Source: Lepidodermella squamata
Taxonomy: Eukaryota; Gastrotricha
Length of the DNA: 64,000 bases
Assembly: GCA_047495785.1 (NCBI GenBank)
Contig: JBLDXI010000054.1
Coordinates: 2,046,001-2,110,000 of the forward strand
Direction of reading: 5' to 3'
Both the position numbers and the translations under genes were made by a program. This document shows positions 44,113 through 56,628 of the stretch, piece by piece; within the stretch, counting starts at the first letter, position 1; each line of letters begins with the position of its first letter. The notes under the pieces are model-generated. The model had not been told where the DNA came from, made no database searches, and saw only the letters and a program-made list of their open reading frames with translations.

Positions 44113-44552
44113 GGTACGACCACAAAACAGCAACTTCGCAGAACAGCGAATGCGACAAAACAGCAAACTTTTTTTCGCGACAAAAAGCGAAAACTTACTA
44201 TGCAAAAGATGCATCGACTTTCTGCTGTTATGTCGTAAGTTGAAAATTTTGCTGTTTTGTCGCGTTTGCTGTTTTGACGGTCAATCAGATAAAAATGACA
44301 ATTGCTGTTTAACTTTTTGCGGCAGACCGTCATAACAGCAAATACCCAAAACAGCAAACGCGACAAAACAGCAAATTCTTCAACTTGCGACATAACAGCA
44401 GAAAGTCGATGCATCTTTTGCATAGTTAGTTTTCGCTGTTTTGTCGCGTTTGCTGTTCTGGGAATTTGCTGTTTTGTCGCGTTTGCTGTTCTGGGAATTT
44501 GCTGTTTTGTCGTATTTGCTGTTCTGCAAAGTTGCTGTTTTATCGCCGTACC
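44113..44552. repeat. Large foldback element with CAGCAAA internal repeats
   Basis: Left arm about 44113-44275 and right arm about 44330-44552 are reverse complements (outer GTACG..CA.AAAACAGCAACTT, then GCAAAAGATGCATCGACTTT, then TTTGCTGTTTTGTCGC). The right arm has extra copies of a TTTGCTGTT(C/T)TG.. unit. A related, more diverged copy lies at about 57185-57355. Probably a non-autonomous DNA transposon family. Confidence 0.75.
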
Positions 44553-44700
44553 CTTTAGGCACTTGCAAACCTTTTCGGCTATTTTTTTCTCTCCACCCTA
44601 TTGCATCTTTTCAAAATCAAAAATCCTGTATTATTACATTATAATTTAATGTAGGTCAGAATAAGCAATTGTGGCGCTGTCAATCTTCCTTGTGGCCTTG

Positions 44701-45129
44701 ATGTCGTTCATGCACGAGACGAAAGGCTCAGGCGGTCCCCACGACGACAGCCTGTGGCTGCTCGGCCTCGTCAACTACTCAACCATCGCGCTCGTGCTAG
44801 TTTCAATCGCCGTCGGCGTCACGTGCAAACTGTGCGAACTCGGCGATCGGTCGTTCGTCTACCGTAAACACCGCCGAGAGCGGAATTTCGCTCGGCGACA
44901 AAAGCGCAGTGTCACCCTGGTCAGCGTCGACCCGCCCATGCCGCCGATGACGCTGGATGCCGTTCAGTTGAACAAGCTCATCGAGTCGAACGAGTATCGC
45001 GTGTATCAAACGCCGCAACAGCCGTTTGTCAGGGGTCAAACGGTGTGCATGACCTGCCCGCCGCCGACTACAGACCAGAAAAATTCAAAAAATACTGGCA
45101 GAAATCACAGAGATTTTCAAAAATTATAA
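44701..45129 (+). CDS. Unrecognised single-pass membrane protein
   Basis: 142 aa from the ATG at 44701. The frame is open upstream to a stop at 44662 and has a hydrophobic ALSIFLVALMSF just before the ATG, so an upstream exon (acceptor AAG at 44665) may supply a signal peptide. One strong membrane segment (YSTIALVLVSIAVGVTCKL) is followed by a very basic cytosolic stretch (YRKHRRERNFARRQKR), then a proline-rich part (PPMPPMTLD) and QPFVRGQTVCMTCPPP. GC-rich codon use contrasts with the AT-rich flanks. AATAAA at 45159-45164 gives the 3' end. Confidence 0.65.
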   Translation: MSFMHETKGSGGPHDDSLWLLGLVNYSTIALVLVSIAVGVTCKLCELGDRSFVYRKHRRERNFARRQKRSVTLVSVDPPMPPMTLDAVQLNKLIESNEYRVYQTPQQPFVRGQTVCMTCPPPTTDQKNSKNTGRNHRDFQKL

Positions 45130-45158
45130 CTCTGCTTCATGTTGTTTCAGTGGAGCAA

Positions 45159-45164
45159 AATAAA
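45159..45164 (+). terminator. Polyadenylation signal
   Basis: AATAAA, 30 bp after the stop of the preceding membrane-protein gene. Confidence 0.5.
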
Positions 45165-45344
45165 TGTTAAATTAATATTTAACTTAATATTTTTTTATTT
45201 GCAGAAAATCACTGGGGAATTTTTTTAAATTACCCAAAATTTGAGCTTCAATTTTCAATTTTTTGTTTTCATGCGTTTTGAAAAAATCAATATATAAAAA
45301 AGTATAATTTTTCCAGAGAAGCCATTTTAAAATTGAATTTCGAC

Positions 45345-45536
45345 ATGGCTTTTCGTGTAGGGTTTAGCCTTATTATCTGTTTTTTTTTAGTTAAAACGGC
45401 AAAAACTGTCGACTTGAAGAGGGACGATTTTTGGATTCCTATATGTTTTTACGGTGAATTCAAAATTCAGACCACCAGGAGGCTCCCATCCACCTCAAAA
45501 GATGGGAGACGGGAGACCCCAACGTTTCCCCGATGA
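45345..45536 (+). CDS. Small secreted protein, possibly truncated by a repeat
   Basis: 63 aa: MAFRVGFSLIICFFLVKTAK is a good signal peptide, then LKRDDFWIPICFYGEF and a basic tail. A TATA-type sequence (ATATATAAAAAA, about 45289-45300) lies about 45 bp upstream. The tail runs toward the inverted-repeat element that starts about 45.58 kb, so the original 3' part may have been replaced, or a splice at TACG/GTGAAT may lead elsewhere. Confidence 0.4.
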   Translation: MAFRVGFSLIICFFLVKTAKTVDLKRDDFWIPICFYGEFKIQTTRRLPSTSKDGRRETPTFPR

Positions 45537-45582
45537 GGCTTCAAAATTGGCTTCAAAATTTAGGTTGACGTGGAAGGGAAAA

Positions 45583-46606
45583 TATTTTTTCGTGCAGCAA
45601 TTTGACTTTTTCTTGCAGCATTTTTACTTTTTCATGCAGCAAAAACTTTTTTGTGCAGAATATACTCTTTTTTGCAGACAAAGTTTATTTTCGCTAGTTC
45701 AGAAGATGAGGATCAATTTTTCCAATTTTTTAGTTGATAGACCATCGAATATTACATATTATAGCGTCACAAGATAGTCGAAATTGTTTCAAAATTTCAA
45801 TGAAAAAATGCTAATCGAAGTTAAGCGATAAGCAGTAGCGTTAGCCAAGACTGCGCAGTACACGCCTCCTCCTATAGTTGCCTGGAATAGCGTCTCAAGC
45901 CGTATCCAAGTCTTAACATCGGCCAGCGTGGCATCGGGAGCGAATGTGTGCGAGGGTGCTCAGTTGTCAAGTAAGCGACGTCGCATTCTCGCCTACTGGT
46001 GGCGATCTTTCAGATTCCTTGCTGCTCGATGAGGCGGTCGCAGTGCTCATCTCACCAAACTTGAGGTGTTAGCGTACTAGGATGAGTTGGCCGGAATTAG
46101 GACACTCGGTTCCGTAATTCCGGCCATGGCCTCTTGCAAGAGCGTAGGTGACTACAAAATGTGCCCTTAATAAAGGGAAAATCGTATGGATCAATGACCA
46201 CCCGATAGCCGCGACATCCGATAGCCCCATAACTTCTCTATAACTCTGTTTTTGCCAATTATTTTCTAAAACAAATTACCTGGCTGGCGAAGTAGGAAAA
46301 ACCCTAACAGTCACCAAATTTAAGGCGCGATACTCTGATATTTTGGAATACTCGACATATTATAGAGGAGCTTGGAGCATTGATGGCGCCTAGCGAGCTG
46401 AAACAGTGAGGTTAGAACTGACTGGTCGCGCGCTTGTTAAGTCACATGTACTATTTTTCATAAAATTCCCGCTTAAGATACCACTTAAGATACTTCAACA
46501 TATCATAAAATAAATATTTTTAATTTTTGCTGCAATTAAAAGTATTTGCTGCATTAAAAAGTAATTTGCTGCTAAAAAAAGTAAAATTGCTGCATGAAAA
46601 AATACC
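45583..46606. repeat. Inverted-repeat element with TGCAGCAA arms and unassigned core
   Basis: Left arm about 45583-45680 (TTTTTTC.TGCAGCAA repeated with T-tracts) is matched in reverse complement by about 46516-46606. Between them, about 45825-46180 is a distinctly GC-richer stretch with no ORF of note. I could not match it to snRNA, 5S or tRNA features. Probably a non-autonomous transposon with its cargo. Confidence 0.55.
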
Positions 46607-48051
46607 GTCCCGTGGAAGCAATGGCTTGATTCCATCACAATTTTTGAATAGCAAGATTCCCCACCTCAGATTACCCCAAAAAATCTTGACATGCACATAA
46701 GAAAATATCAAACTTTATTGCGTGGCGATTTTAATTGATGCAATAAAAAACTAAAGAAATTTTAAGCGCGCTTTTTCGAAATGAATGGCAATTTTCAACT
46801 GTGAACTTTGAAGCCCGTTTTCTCAGCAACCCAAATGACTATCAACCTCTCTTTCGCTGATACTATATTCAACTTCTAGTGGCATCAAAATCTAACGATG
46901 ACGTCAAAAATTTTGCCAAACCCCACTTTTCACTTGTTAACGGTCATATAAAACCTTAACTTTCCATACACTCAAAGATTTAAATTCATATGATGCCCAA
47001 TATATTCAAAAATTAAACAAGGAAGTTGGCAGGGTGATTCATAAAATCTGTACATTTTTCAAATTTTTGAATTTCACCTGATTTCTGGCAATATAAAACT
47101 CGATTTGTCTAACTTTTGACTATAATTCGATACAACGGCCCCATGAGTATCCAGATTCGATATAATTTAATTTCGGGAGAGCACTGATTGGGACATTTTT
47201 ATGCACACATTTCATATTTTTAAACGTTAATTCTTGAAATTATGATCACCTTCAAGGCCAGAAATGTACCTAATTACCAGGATAATGTGACCTTATTTTG
47301 AGACCTAATCAAAATAGGGTGTGTACATGTCCTGTAGGCTTTTTCAGGCTGTTGTTTTTCAGGGAAACGCCCAGCATGCGGTAGAGTACAGTCTATCACC
47401 TGAGCCTAATTCACACGATTTCGCGAAAACACGGAATAATTTCACCCGTACTATATTGACTGTTTTAAAAAGAGAGAAAACACCAACAAATTTTCTTATT
47501 TTATCGTTTATTTTTGATTTATCGACTTCGTCAAAGCACAACAACGGTATATCAAGGCATATCACGATCGGTTCAATTTTATAAGTATTTATCATTATTT
47601 TTCTCGAAATATCGCATGAATTTTACTACGACAACACAGTCGAATGGATGTTGATGAAGGTTGAAACAAAAAACACAACAATTAGCTGACGTGTTTCTCA
47701 ACGGCTATGATGCTCGAGAAAAAAATCCACGGAGAATTATAATATATAGCAAAGTTTATATATATACATACAAAAGGTGGTTTGATTGTTATCCTTTTTT
47801 CACCTCATCATAATATAAATACAAATCATCTCACAACCACCAGGTGCGTAGCGACAAAGACAAGGTTGAAAGAGGAGTCGGCAAAAAAAAATTATTACAT
47901 AACATAAACAATGATGAAATGGTCAAAAAAGAGTTTTATGCATTCGTCAAAATATTATGTACGTCGTGTATTATTATAATAAAATTAGTGAATTTTTTTG
48001 TTAAATCTGTATATCAATTATTATTTATAAATTTAAAATATTCATTTTTTT
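46607..48051. other. Intergenic, nothing supported
   Basis: Overlapping frames at 47321-47595 on both strands are not supported by any motif. Confidence 0.4.
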
Positions 48052-50338
48052 TCATTGATTGCTCGACGTCGCGATTGATGACGATGACGACGATGAGGCG
48101 AGGCTGTTCGTCGATGAAGACGAGGCGAAATTTTGCGCGAGATGAGCCGCGGCTAGCAGTGATTGGAAATTAGCCGAGTGAGGCGGGAAGCTGAACGCCG
48201 AGGCGAAATTAGCACCGGCCGATTCGAGGAGAGGCGTCGCGATCATGGGCGACGGCAGCGGGGCGGGGAAGCCCAACGGGGCAAACTGAGCGACCGGCGG
48301 CGGGAAGGTGAAGGTCGACATTTGTTGCGCTTGTTGGCCATCGGCGCGAGGCGAAATTTGCTTCATCCAATCAGAGTGAGGCGTTACGAGCGAGGCCGAA
48401 AGCGGGTTAAACAAGTTGAATCCCTTAGCAGAAAACGGCGATAACGCATTCTGAATAAAAATAAATAAAAATTTAATTTTTATAAAATTTCAATAATTTT
48501 CAAAAAAATGAAATTTTTGGAATATTTGAATTTTTGAAATTTGAATAATTTCAAAATTATTAAAAAAGTTCAAAATTATTGAAAAAATTAAATAAATAAT
48601 TTTGTAAAAGTCCAGCTTAAAATTTCAAAAGTTGGCTAATTAAAATTTTCGAATTATCTTCTGAGCTATTTTGGCTAATTAGCGCGTGGGAAAGTGCGCA
48701 CACATACCTGTAAGCTATTGAGCGTATTAAGCAGGGCGAATTGTTGTTGCAACTTGGAGTCCGCCTCTTGAATGGCGCCCGAAACGGCCGACGTCGCGAG
48801 ATTAGCCGCCGTAAACGCGTTCGAGTTGAACTTCAACGGCTCAGGTTTTCGCTTCAGCGGCCGGCGATCCGCGACATGTGTCTGCGGTTGCTGATCTGGA
48901 ACCGGGACCAGTACCGGCGCTGGAACCGGGCTTGGTACCGAAATCGGCCGGCTGATTTTCAACGGCGCTGGCGATGATGTCGAGTGGTTTGATGACGAAG
49001 ATGAAGATGACTCTAAATTGGGCTGTTTAGCCGGCGGTTCGCCTGCCGAGCTGTAAATGCTAGGCGTGCGGCCCTCCGACCCGGACGCGGATGGCGTGAT
49101 CTGTGACGAGGGCGGGGTGCGGTTGCGAGACGGGATCGACTCAGGCTGCGAGTTGCCATCAATCGCCGCGTATTGAGCAAAAGCTGTCTTAGGCGTAACA
49201 TGAAGAGGCGGTAGGTTCGGGTCGAAGCGATCAGCCGCATCTTCGACGTCAACATCATCGTCACCGCTCAGCGACGCCTCGTCGTCACTCGGGGTCAGAG
49301 GTTGCTTCGAGGGAGGCTGTTGCTTCGAATTACGCTGAAACGCCGAGTCGATTTGAGATTTGAACGAAACAGGCGTGTTGTTGTGGTTCGACATCATAAC
49401 GCTGAAGTCCGGCTCCATCTTCGGGTAATAACCGGGCGCCGCCGGGTTGAAGGTCGGCATCGGCGGCATTGAGTTAGCCGGGCGGAGGGGCATCATGTGC
49501 TGCTGCGGCTGCTGGGACATTTGACCCGGGTATCCGGACATGGCCGGCATGCTTGACATTTGCTGAAGATGCTGCGGCTGTTGTTGTTGTTGTTGCTGCT
49601 GTTGCTGCGGTACCATCTGGGAACCGGGTTGGGTGTTTCCGTACAAATTGGCGACCAAGTGTTGACTGAAAATTTGACAGTAAGCCGACGCGATCGGCGA
49701 GTTCAAAGGATTCAGAGAGGCAAGAAGTTGATCTAAATAGAAAAAAACAAGTTTAAACAATTTGAGAGATTTATTTCCGGAAATACCCGAAAAAACCCGA
49801 AAATACCCGAATAATACCCGAAAAACCCGAATATTCCCTATTTAAATTTTTTGAAGTTATTTCTGATCATGAACCTAAATCACATGAAATTTACTGCACG
49901 ATACCGGCTAATACCCGGTAATACCCTATAAAACCCGATCACTCTAATAATTTAGTAAAAATTGGATAAAATCGGAATAATTTTAGGTATTAAAGATAAA
50001 TTACCTAGTCTGCAGAACTGGTAAACGTATTTACGACCAGGAACCTTGCGCAGGATGTTTTTCTTGTAATAATACCGAAGCGAACGCGACAGCTTGTCGT
50101 AGTTCATAGCCGGGCGATTTTTGCGCCTGCCCCACAAATTGGCGACCTCAGCCGGTTTGTACAGCTTAAATTCGGCCTGCGAGTAGTCGGTCCAGCAAAT
50201 CACATGGCCATACGATTGAGGCGCCGAGAGTAACTCGAGGAGGAACACCCACAGGGTGTCCGTGCCCTGATCGAACGGCGCACCGGTCGACATCATCGAC
50301 TGGCTGTCCGGCGATAGACCGGCATTCGAAATTCCCAT
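48052..50338 (-). CDS. ETS-domain transcription factor
   Basis: Exons 50338-50005, 49732-48708 and 48450-48052, phases consistent, 585 aa. The ETS DNA-binding domain is residues 28-109 ([10 protein letters not shown], then [52 protein letters not shown]). Both recognition-helix arginines (LSRSLRYYY) are present. The signature mixes traits of PEA3/ETV1 ([19 protein letters not shown]) and of ELK/LIN-1-like members, so the subfamily is left open. The C-terminal 470 residues are low-complexity: poly-Gln, Pro/Met-rich, an acidic patch ([20 protein letters not shown]), Ser runs and SP/TP sites, as in MAPK-regulated ETS factors (inference). A 9-nt upstream exon (50564-50556, MLS) splices in frame before the ATG and could be the true start. 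Confidence 0.9.
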
Positions 50339-50564
50339 TGTCTATAGAAAAATGGAAAAAATACCGATTAAATTAAAGTCGGTAAATAATTAACCCGGTT
50401 ATAGATAAAACCGGTGCGGTATCGCGCTAGGGTGCAATAAAAATTGTCGCACACAATACAAGGTGCGCACAAATTGGCCGACAAAGGCCGGGTCACGCAG
50501 TGTGAGCGCGTGACTATCGCGAAATAGTATAACAAAACCGCCAATAATAACTTACCGACAACAT

Positions 50565-53558
50565 TTCAAATATTCGCGGTGATTTTCCTCTCAGTTTATT
50601 TTTGTAAATATTTCTAAAGAGAAGGAAATTTTATTAATACGGTGTCTGAAAAAGTAGTGTGTAAAAGGCGTATCGTAATCAGCCACCCGGTGAGATGACA
50701 AAATTTGTGTCTAGTAATCAAATCGGGCCCCGTATTTCAGCCTTATGGTGCCAGGCACACAGTAAAGTCGAGAGTTGAGATTGAATTTATCGTAACAAAT
50801 TTGCTGCGCGTCAGGTGGTCGATGTGAGCTGGCGCCGGGCACGCAGCCGCCTTAAAAAGAAGTCGCCACCCCCAGCCTGTGTTTAATCCGGAGCTGCAGC
50901 GCCACTTGATGCAGATCACGCCGCGCGCCGCCCGGCTTCTAGGAATGCGTCCGACATCAAACGCCCGCCCGCTCTAGCCCCACCTCAATTGCGGGATGAG
51001 TCGTCCGATTTAGGGCGAGGGATGAACGGAAACCGGTTCCGGACTGGTACCAGATTGGTACCAACGCCGAAAAGACAATTCAGCACTTAAAGACCACTCA
51101 ATAAAATTGTTAAATAAGCGGCTAGTAAAGTGGCCTGAAAGCGGAAATAAATTGTTGAACAATTCAAATTTAAGGCGGATTAACGAAATATTTTTCTCAT
51201 GACCCAATAGGAATAGGATTTTAGTCAGTCCTACGCTAGAAATAGAAAATCGTCAAAAATTAAGGTAGCAGCCTTAAATTCCTAGGCTTGTGATATGGAA
51301 AATTTCATACCCGATACCGGTAATCGATATTGGTCCCATAAAGTTAATTGAATTGAAATTGAAATTGAAAAATTTGAATTTTAAATTTCAAAATGAAATT
51401 TTTTTCAAACACCTAGAAATTCTAATAGGCTATGAAAATTTTAGAATAAATTAAGTTAAAATGTTAAGGTGGACGCCGTAAAGGTAATAATGTTGAAAAT
51501 TAGGAAATAAACAAGGATTTAGCTGGTAGCGAGCAGCGAAGAGGCTATCAGTTGCCAAAATCTTCCGCACAGTATATCGCGGGTTAAACGCTGAGATGCG
51601 GTGATGCGCTCAGGTACCTAGCGCGTAAGTGCGAAAAACGCGCGCGCGTTCATATTGTGCGTCACCTTTTATGGGCGACGCACAGGACATGTCGCCCATT
51701 CGTGATGTCGGCGGTTTTTCTGCAACAATGGTTAGCTGGTTGGTTGAAAACACCCGGCGGTGGCGGTTATGCAGAAGCGCTGTGCGGGGTTAAAGTAACA
51801 ACTGAACGGCGGATATATCGACTCGGACCATCTCCGGCGGGTCCGGCGTCTCTAGACACCCTAGTTCAGACCAGCAGATATTACTATTATTAGGAAACGC
51901 ACTTGAAACAACAATAATTTTTGTTATCTTTACACTATGGCCGGCGATGCTGTCAATTGTGGCGAGGCCTCGCTAAAATAACCCCGTGGAATACCTGTAC
52001 CTGTATAACGAACTGTACCTAACTGGTTTTGTGTTTGTTTAGCCATTTAACTTTTAAACGCGTGCGATGTCCCGCAAGGTGTGCGAGTGTGTATGTAACA
52101 AGCCACCTTAATTGAGCTTGTATCAACACACATTACTCGCCGTACAGGTATCTCGCTCTTGAAACGCGTCTTCGACAGGCGCCTGGCCATCTTAATGGGC
52201 TATAGCCATCCAGGCTCTGCGATCACTTGATGTGTCGAATGATGATGATGATAATGATGACAAGTGCCACGTTAACAGCACTGTAAACAATGCAATTAAA
52301 ATACCTGCGCGCGACACTATATTTTGACTTGCGGGTAATTAAGCTGAATATTTCTGTCACTACATTTTTATCTACTCATCTGTTTTGACGCCATGGGACA
52401 TTGCTTTGAAATCCTATGGTGCAATGGTACATGAAATGGAGCTAACATAAGGGACAAAGCGAAATCTTGAAAGTTGACAAAATAAAATAATGCAAGGTCA
52501 AATTTTGAATGTTCAGTAATATTAAAATTTCGAAAATTGCCAACAAATTAGAAAAATTTAAGGCCGTTTTTCAATCTCAAAGATTTTTCATGGCTCTTAC
52601 TTGGCGGAACCAAAATTGCCTGTTGCGGAACCGAATTTTAAATAATTCATTCGTCCAAAATTGCTTTTTTTCTGAATTTTCTGGAATTTCACGATTAATT
52701 TAGAAAATTCCAAAAAAATTTAGCTGAATTTCCACGTGATTTTCTGTAAAAGGCCTGGTTCTCATTTTCAAAACGCGCCGCAGTCGATTGCGAAGCCGAT
52801 ATCGATTATACCCATATCGGTTTTAATAATCGGCGATATTTCCAATATTCTTGGAAAAAAGTTCTGCCTACCTGAGAGTACCAGGTGGCTTGATCAGTAT
52901 CGATCGAGAGAGGAATTGTAGCAAAATTTAAAAAAAATCACGAGAATGGTAATCGAATTTGCCATTAATTAATGGGCCTAAAAAAGACATGAGAAATTTG
53001 GCCCAACCGGGTAAAATACCGAAAATTACCGAACCAGTTACCATCGTTATGGGATTTTCCGGGTTTTCTCCGGTAAATGTTTCATCAATTTAAAAAATAG
53101 TTGCGTTACATCTGGGACACGATGTATAGAAACCTGAATTTCCAACGTTTTCATCCTAGAAAAAATCCTCAGGTAATTTTTTTTTGTTACCACTCATTCC
53201 TTGATTTCTTATGAAACCTTGAACCATCCTTCCATTTGGGATCTATGCCAATTAAAAAATCTGGTAATTAAGATTTTGACTAGCGACACTCGGCGAATGA
53301 GCGGGACAATTCGAAAATTCCCGGCAATAAAATAATGATAATTTCAGGTCATTTGTAAAAAAATTGAGCGGGAAATAGAAAATAATTACGGTTGGAAAAT
53401 CCACAGGTTGCACGATCGGCCATCGGGAATTCTGGATTCTAGAACTCCGCTACAATCAATTTGATCCGGATCAAAGCGAAAACACTTTTGCTAATCTTGG
53501 CCAGCCAGCAGTTGTTTACACTGCAATATTTTCTGTTTCATGTTTTTTTTTCATCGTC
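50565..53558. other. Upstream of the ETS gene; no further gene seen
   Basis: 50.8-51.0 kb is GC-rich and may be part of the ETS regulatory region. The frame at 51657-51893 has no domain. The rest is AT-rich. Confidence 0.4.
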
Positions 53559-53819
53559 CTACAGCCTGTTGTCGTTGTTCGCACCACACGAGCCGCTTAT
53601 CTTCCGTCGCCTTTTTCCATTAAGAACTATTAGCTGTAAGTAACTCATATTTAGTGCGTGATGTGACGTGTGTGACGTTGCGGCACCTGCGCCGCTAGTG
53701 GAACACCGCGGCTTCGAACCGGAATGATGAAACGGGCGTGAAGGTGAATTTATACTTACCGTGTAGTAAATTAGCGCCAACGCCGCGATAAAAACAAGAA
53801 AGCAAAAACTGAGCCACAC
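53559..53819 (-). CDS. Candidate 44-aa single-pass membrane microprotein
   Basis: Exons 53819-53760 and 53633-53559 (donor ACG/GTAAGT, acceptor TTACTTACAG, phase 0) give MWLSFCFLVFIAALALIYYT, then a short hydrophobic LIVLNG, a basic stop-transfer KRRRK and a polar tail. One membrane span with a positive cytosolic flank is typical of regulatory or assembly microproteins. I recognise no family. The call rests on splice signals and hydrophobicity. Confidence 0.4.
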   Translation of the reverse strand: MWLSFCFLVFIAALALIYYTVSINSPSRPFHHSGSKPRCSTSGAGAATSHTSHHALNMSYLQLIVLNGKRRRKISGSCGANNDNRL

Positions 53820-55953
53820 TGGCCATTATTATATGCGATAAAATTATATTCGCTAATTCATCGACCTTCACCCACTATTTTTCGCGGAATAACAATTAGC
53901 CGTGATGATAATGGCACCTTACGACATATAGTGCAGAGTTCGGACAAATTATCGGCAAATTATATCAATTGAGAATGGACAAAAAATAAAAAAATTCGAA
54001 AAATGACCTGAATTATATTTTTAATCGAATAAAGTGCGAATCGAATTTTTGGATCTCGGATCGAAAAATATCGGTGCCACACCGCACCGGATTTCCTTGA
54101 GGTCACTTTCTGATGAAATAATATTCGCATAATATTGCTTATTCATCCTAATTTCCTTTTTATTGTACGTGACCGCACCGCGTCATAAACACGTGATCTG
54201 TCTTTTTTGCCGATAATTAAGGGAGCGCCATTTAAAGTTTCAGCTACATTCATAGTACCGTAAAGCGGGTTAACTTTAAGGCCAAATGATTTTCAAAGGT
54301 TCAAAATCCTTTTATTTGCTTAAAAGTTGAAAAAAATTGGGAAAACGGTGGGATTATATACCTAAAGCCCAATGATAGCTTTTTCGACCACCCTATATTC
54401 ATAAAATCCTGTAGGGTGACTACAACCCCAGGGTGTCTAAAAGGCATGTCTCCTCGCTGGGAAATCGTATAAATTCGGTGAAAACGGATAAATGACCCAT
54501 GTCACGTCGGCTTGGTGATGAGCCAAAAGACCCGTTTCTTGGGACTGCCACCAAACTGCACTAAAGTGTCACCCAACTCGACTTTGCACGAAGTGTCACC
54601 TATGACCCAACTGAATGCAATTCTAGGTAGATCTCATCACGCTGATTAACTTTTTCTTTGAGAGCGGCTTCCTTGTTATCACCATTCTCGAGATAATCGT
54701 CCAGGTGTGACAACAGGTAAGGTCACGTGACCAACTTGACACTGAAATTTCTCTGTAACCGTAAGTGATAAAAATATGGGGTTTTCGAATTCTTACTCCC
54801 CAATTTGTTCTCTATCGAATCAGCGCGTGTCCAAAGGGAAAGAAAAATTAAAGATTTTATCGAAAACATTCTGGGCTTTCTGAAAATTTTGAATTACCCC
54901 GTTTGATTTGTCCTACATAAAATTGTTGGGGGAGCATCAGACGAATCATATTAAAAATATCACTTTTCCAACTTTCATCCGTGGAATGTAATAGCGTGCA
55001 AAATCAATAGGACCCTTTTGTTCTCATTTATTCTGCCATATGGTAAGAATACTGGTTTTCAGGTCATCATGCTTGAAAGACGAGACAAAAAATTTAGCCA
55101 TATCCAGTCTGTTTTTGTCAAAACGTCAAAGGTGAATGACCAGGGAATAGAGGACACGTCGGCCTATTCAATTTATTTTTCTTCATTTTTTACGTTATTC
55201 ATCGAGGTAAAAAAATACCGGTTATTTTTCAGTTGCTAGGTTTGCGTTTAATGATATGATTAGGCGAATAGTTAGGATTTGGAATTTTCTCCGAGATGGA
55301 AGAAATTTAACTAAAAAACTGTACAGCTTGATATCGAAATTTTTATAGTGGCGAAAATCACCCATTTGTAAGGAAAATTGGGTCAGGTTTCAGGGGTTAG
55401 AATTTTAGGCTAATCAGCGATACATTTTTATATAAAAAACACATATTTTCAAGATGCGTCATTTTTTTTATAGAATTTAGCAAAGCTCTTTTCGCCTCCT
55501 ATTTTTTTGCAATTAGGATTCACGCCAACATAATGAGGACAGGTGATTAATGTTGTCACCATGTCATCAGTGGGGATAACTTCTCAATTACACGCACAGA
55601 GCTACACGCCTTCTAGTTTTTCACCGGCTACCAATAAAAAAATCGAAGTCTGCAATCGATTTTTGCTCGAAACGCTTTTTCTGCTTAAAAAAACGCGCGC
55701 GTTCGCTGCTGCGAGCTCGCTCACAAAAAAAGCGATTCCATGATAATAATATTATATAGCAGCTTTATTTGCTCTCGCGTCATACCCGTCAAGGTGAGCG
55801 CGCATGGAGAAAAAAAAAACGCAAAATCAATATTTGCTACCGTGTTGAGTTGCGCTTCCTTCGAACAAATTATATCAGCGAGCGATAGATAATGCAAATT
55901 TTTCATCTGAACAAGCGATTTTTTTGACAGTGTTATTTAATTTTTTTTTGGCC
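53820..55953. other. Intergenic, nothing supported
   Basis: Short frames such as 55018-55239 and 55543-55743 show no motif. Confidence 0.4.
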
Positions 55954-56628
55954 ATGGACCAAAGCGATTCGCCTAAAACCATACTACCGGTATATATTTC
56001 CGTTGTTAATTTCTTCAATTTTTTTGACTGATTTTTGTTTATATCAGGAATGCGCGGTTTGTATGGAGCCTTATGTCCACCCTAGCATTCCGAAAAGCAT
56101 GCCATGCTGCGGTCATACTGTCTGCCTGAAATGCTTGGTTAGGCTGGAACGGGAGGCTGATAGCCGAATGCTAGTTTGCCCGGAATGCCGCACCCCTAGC
56201 AAGTTAGGACGGGGAGGCGTTGAAGGTAAATTTCTCAAATTTTTCCTCAATAAAAAAAATTGAATTTTTTCCCCAGCTTTTCAAACTAACATTGCGATTC
56301 AACGAATAGCAGCTCAGTTGAATGGAATTTCGCTACAGGACGCTGTTAATTCGATTCGGTCTCGTGTATGAAAAATTGATGCGTAATTTTTTTGCTCGAA
56401 TGTCCGGGTTTATTTTTCAGAAAAATTACGATGTCCCGCTCTCAGCGCCCTCGGGTGTTTCACATTCGAGAGCACCCATTAGAATGGTAATGCCTCACAT
56501 CGACGAACAAAAGGTAATAAAATCTGGAAAATTGAAATTATATACGATTATTTTAAAACTTGTTATAGCTTCCTGAGAAGAGACCTCAAAAGCCACTGCC
56601 AATTCTCGGCCATGATAGCAAGGCATGA
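55954..56628 (+). CDS. Small RING-finger protein (putative E3 ligase)
   Basis: Five exons: 55954-55989, 56048-56225, 56277-56365, 56421-56513 and 56569-56628; introns of 51-58 bp; 151 aa; all phases fit. The RING lies in exon 2: ECAVCMEPY, then PCCGHTVCLKCL...VCPECR, a C3HC4 set with the GHTVC..CL core common to RNF and TRIM types. The rest is basic/proline-rich (RPQKPLPILG) without further domains. The short tail suggests a soluble ligase. It is unrelated by layout to the RING membrane protein at 38.7 kb. Confidence 0.75.

Noticed and set aside
45825-46180. Possible snRNA or 5S rRNA gene
   Set aside because: None of the diagnostic sequences of U1, U2, U4, U5, U6 or 5S that I know are present.
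48741-49264. Arginine-rich frames on both strands within the ETS gene
   Set aside because: Shadows of ETS exon 2 in other frames.
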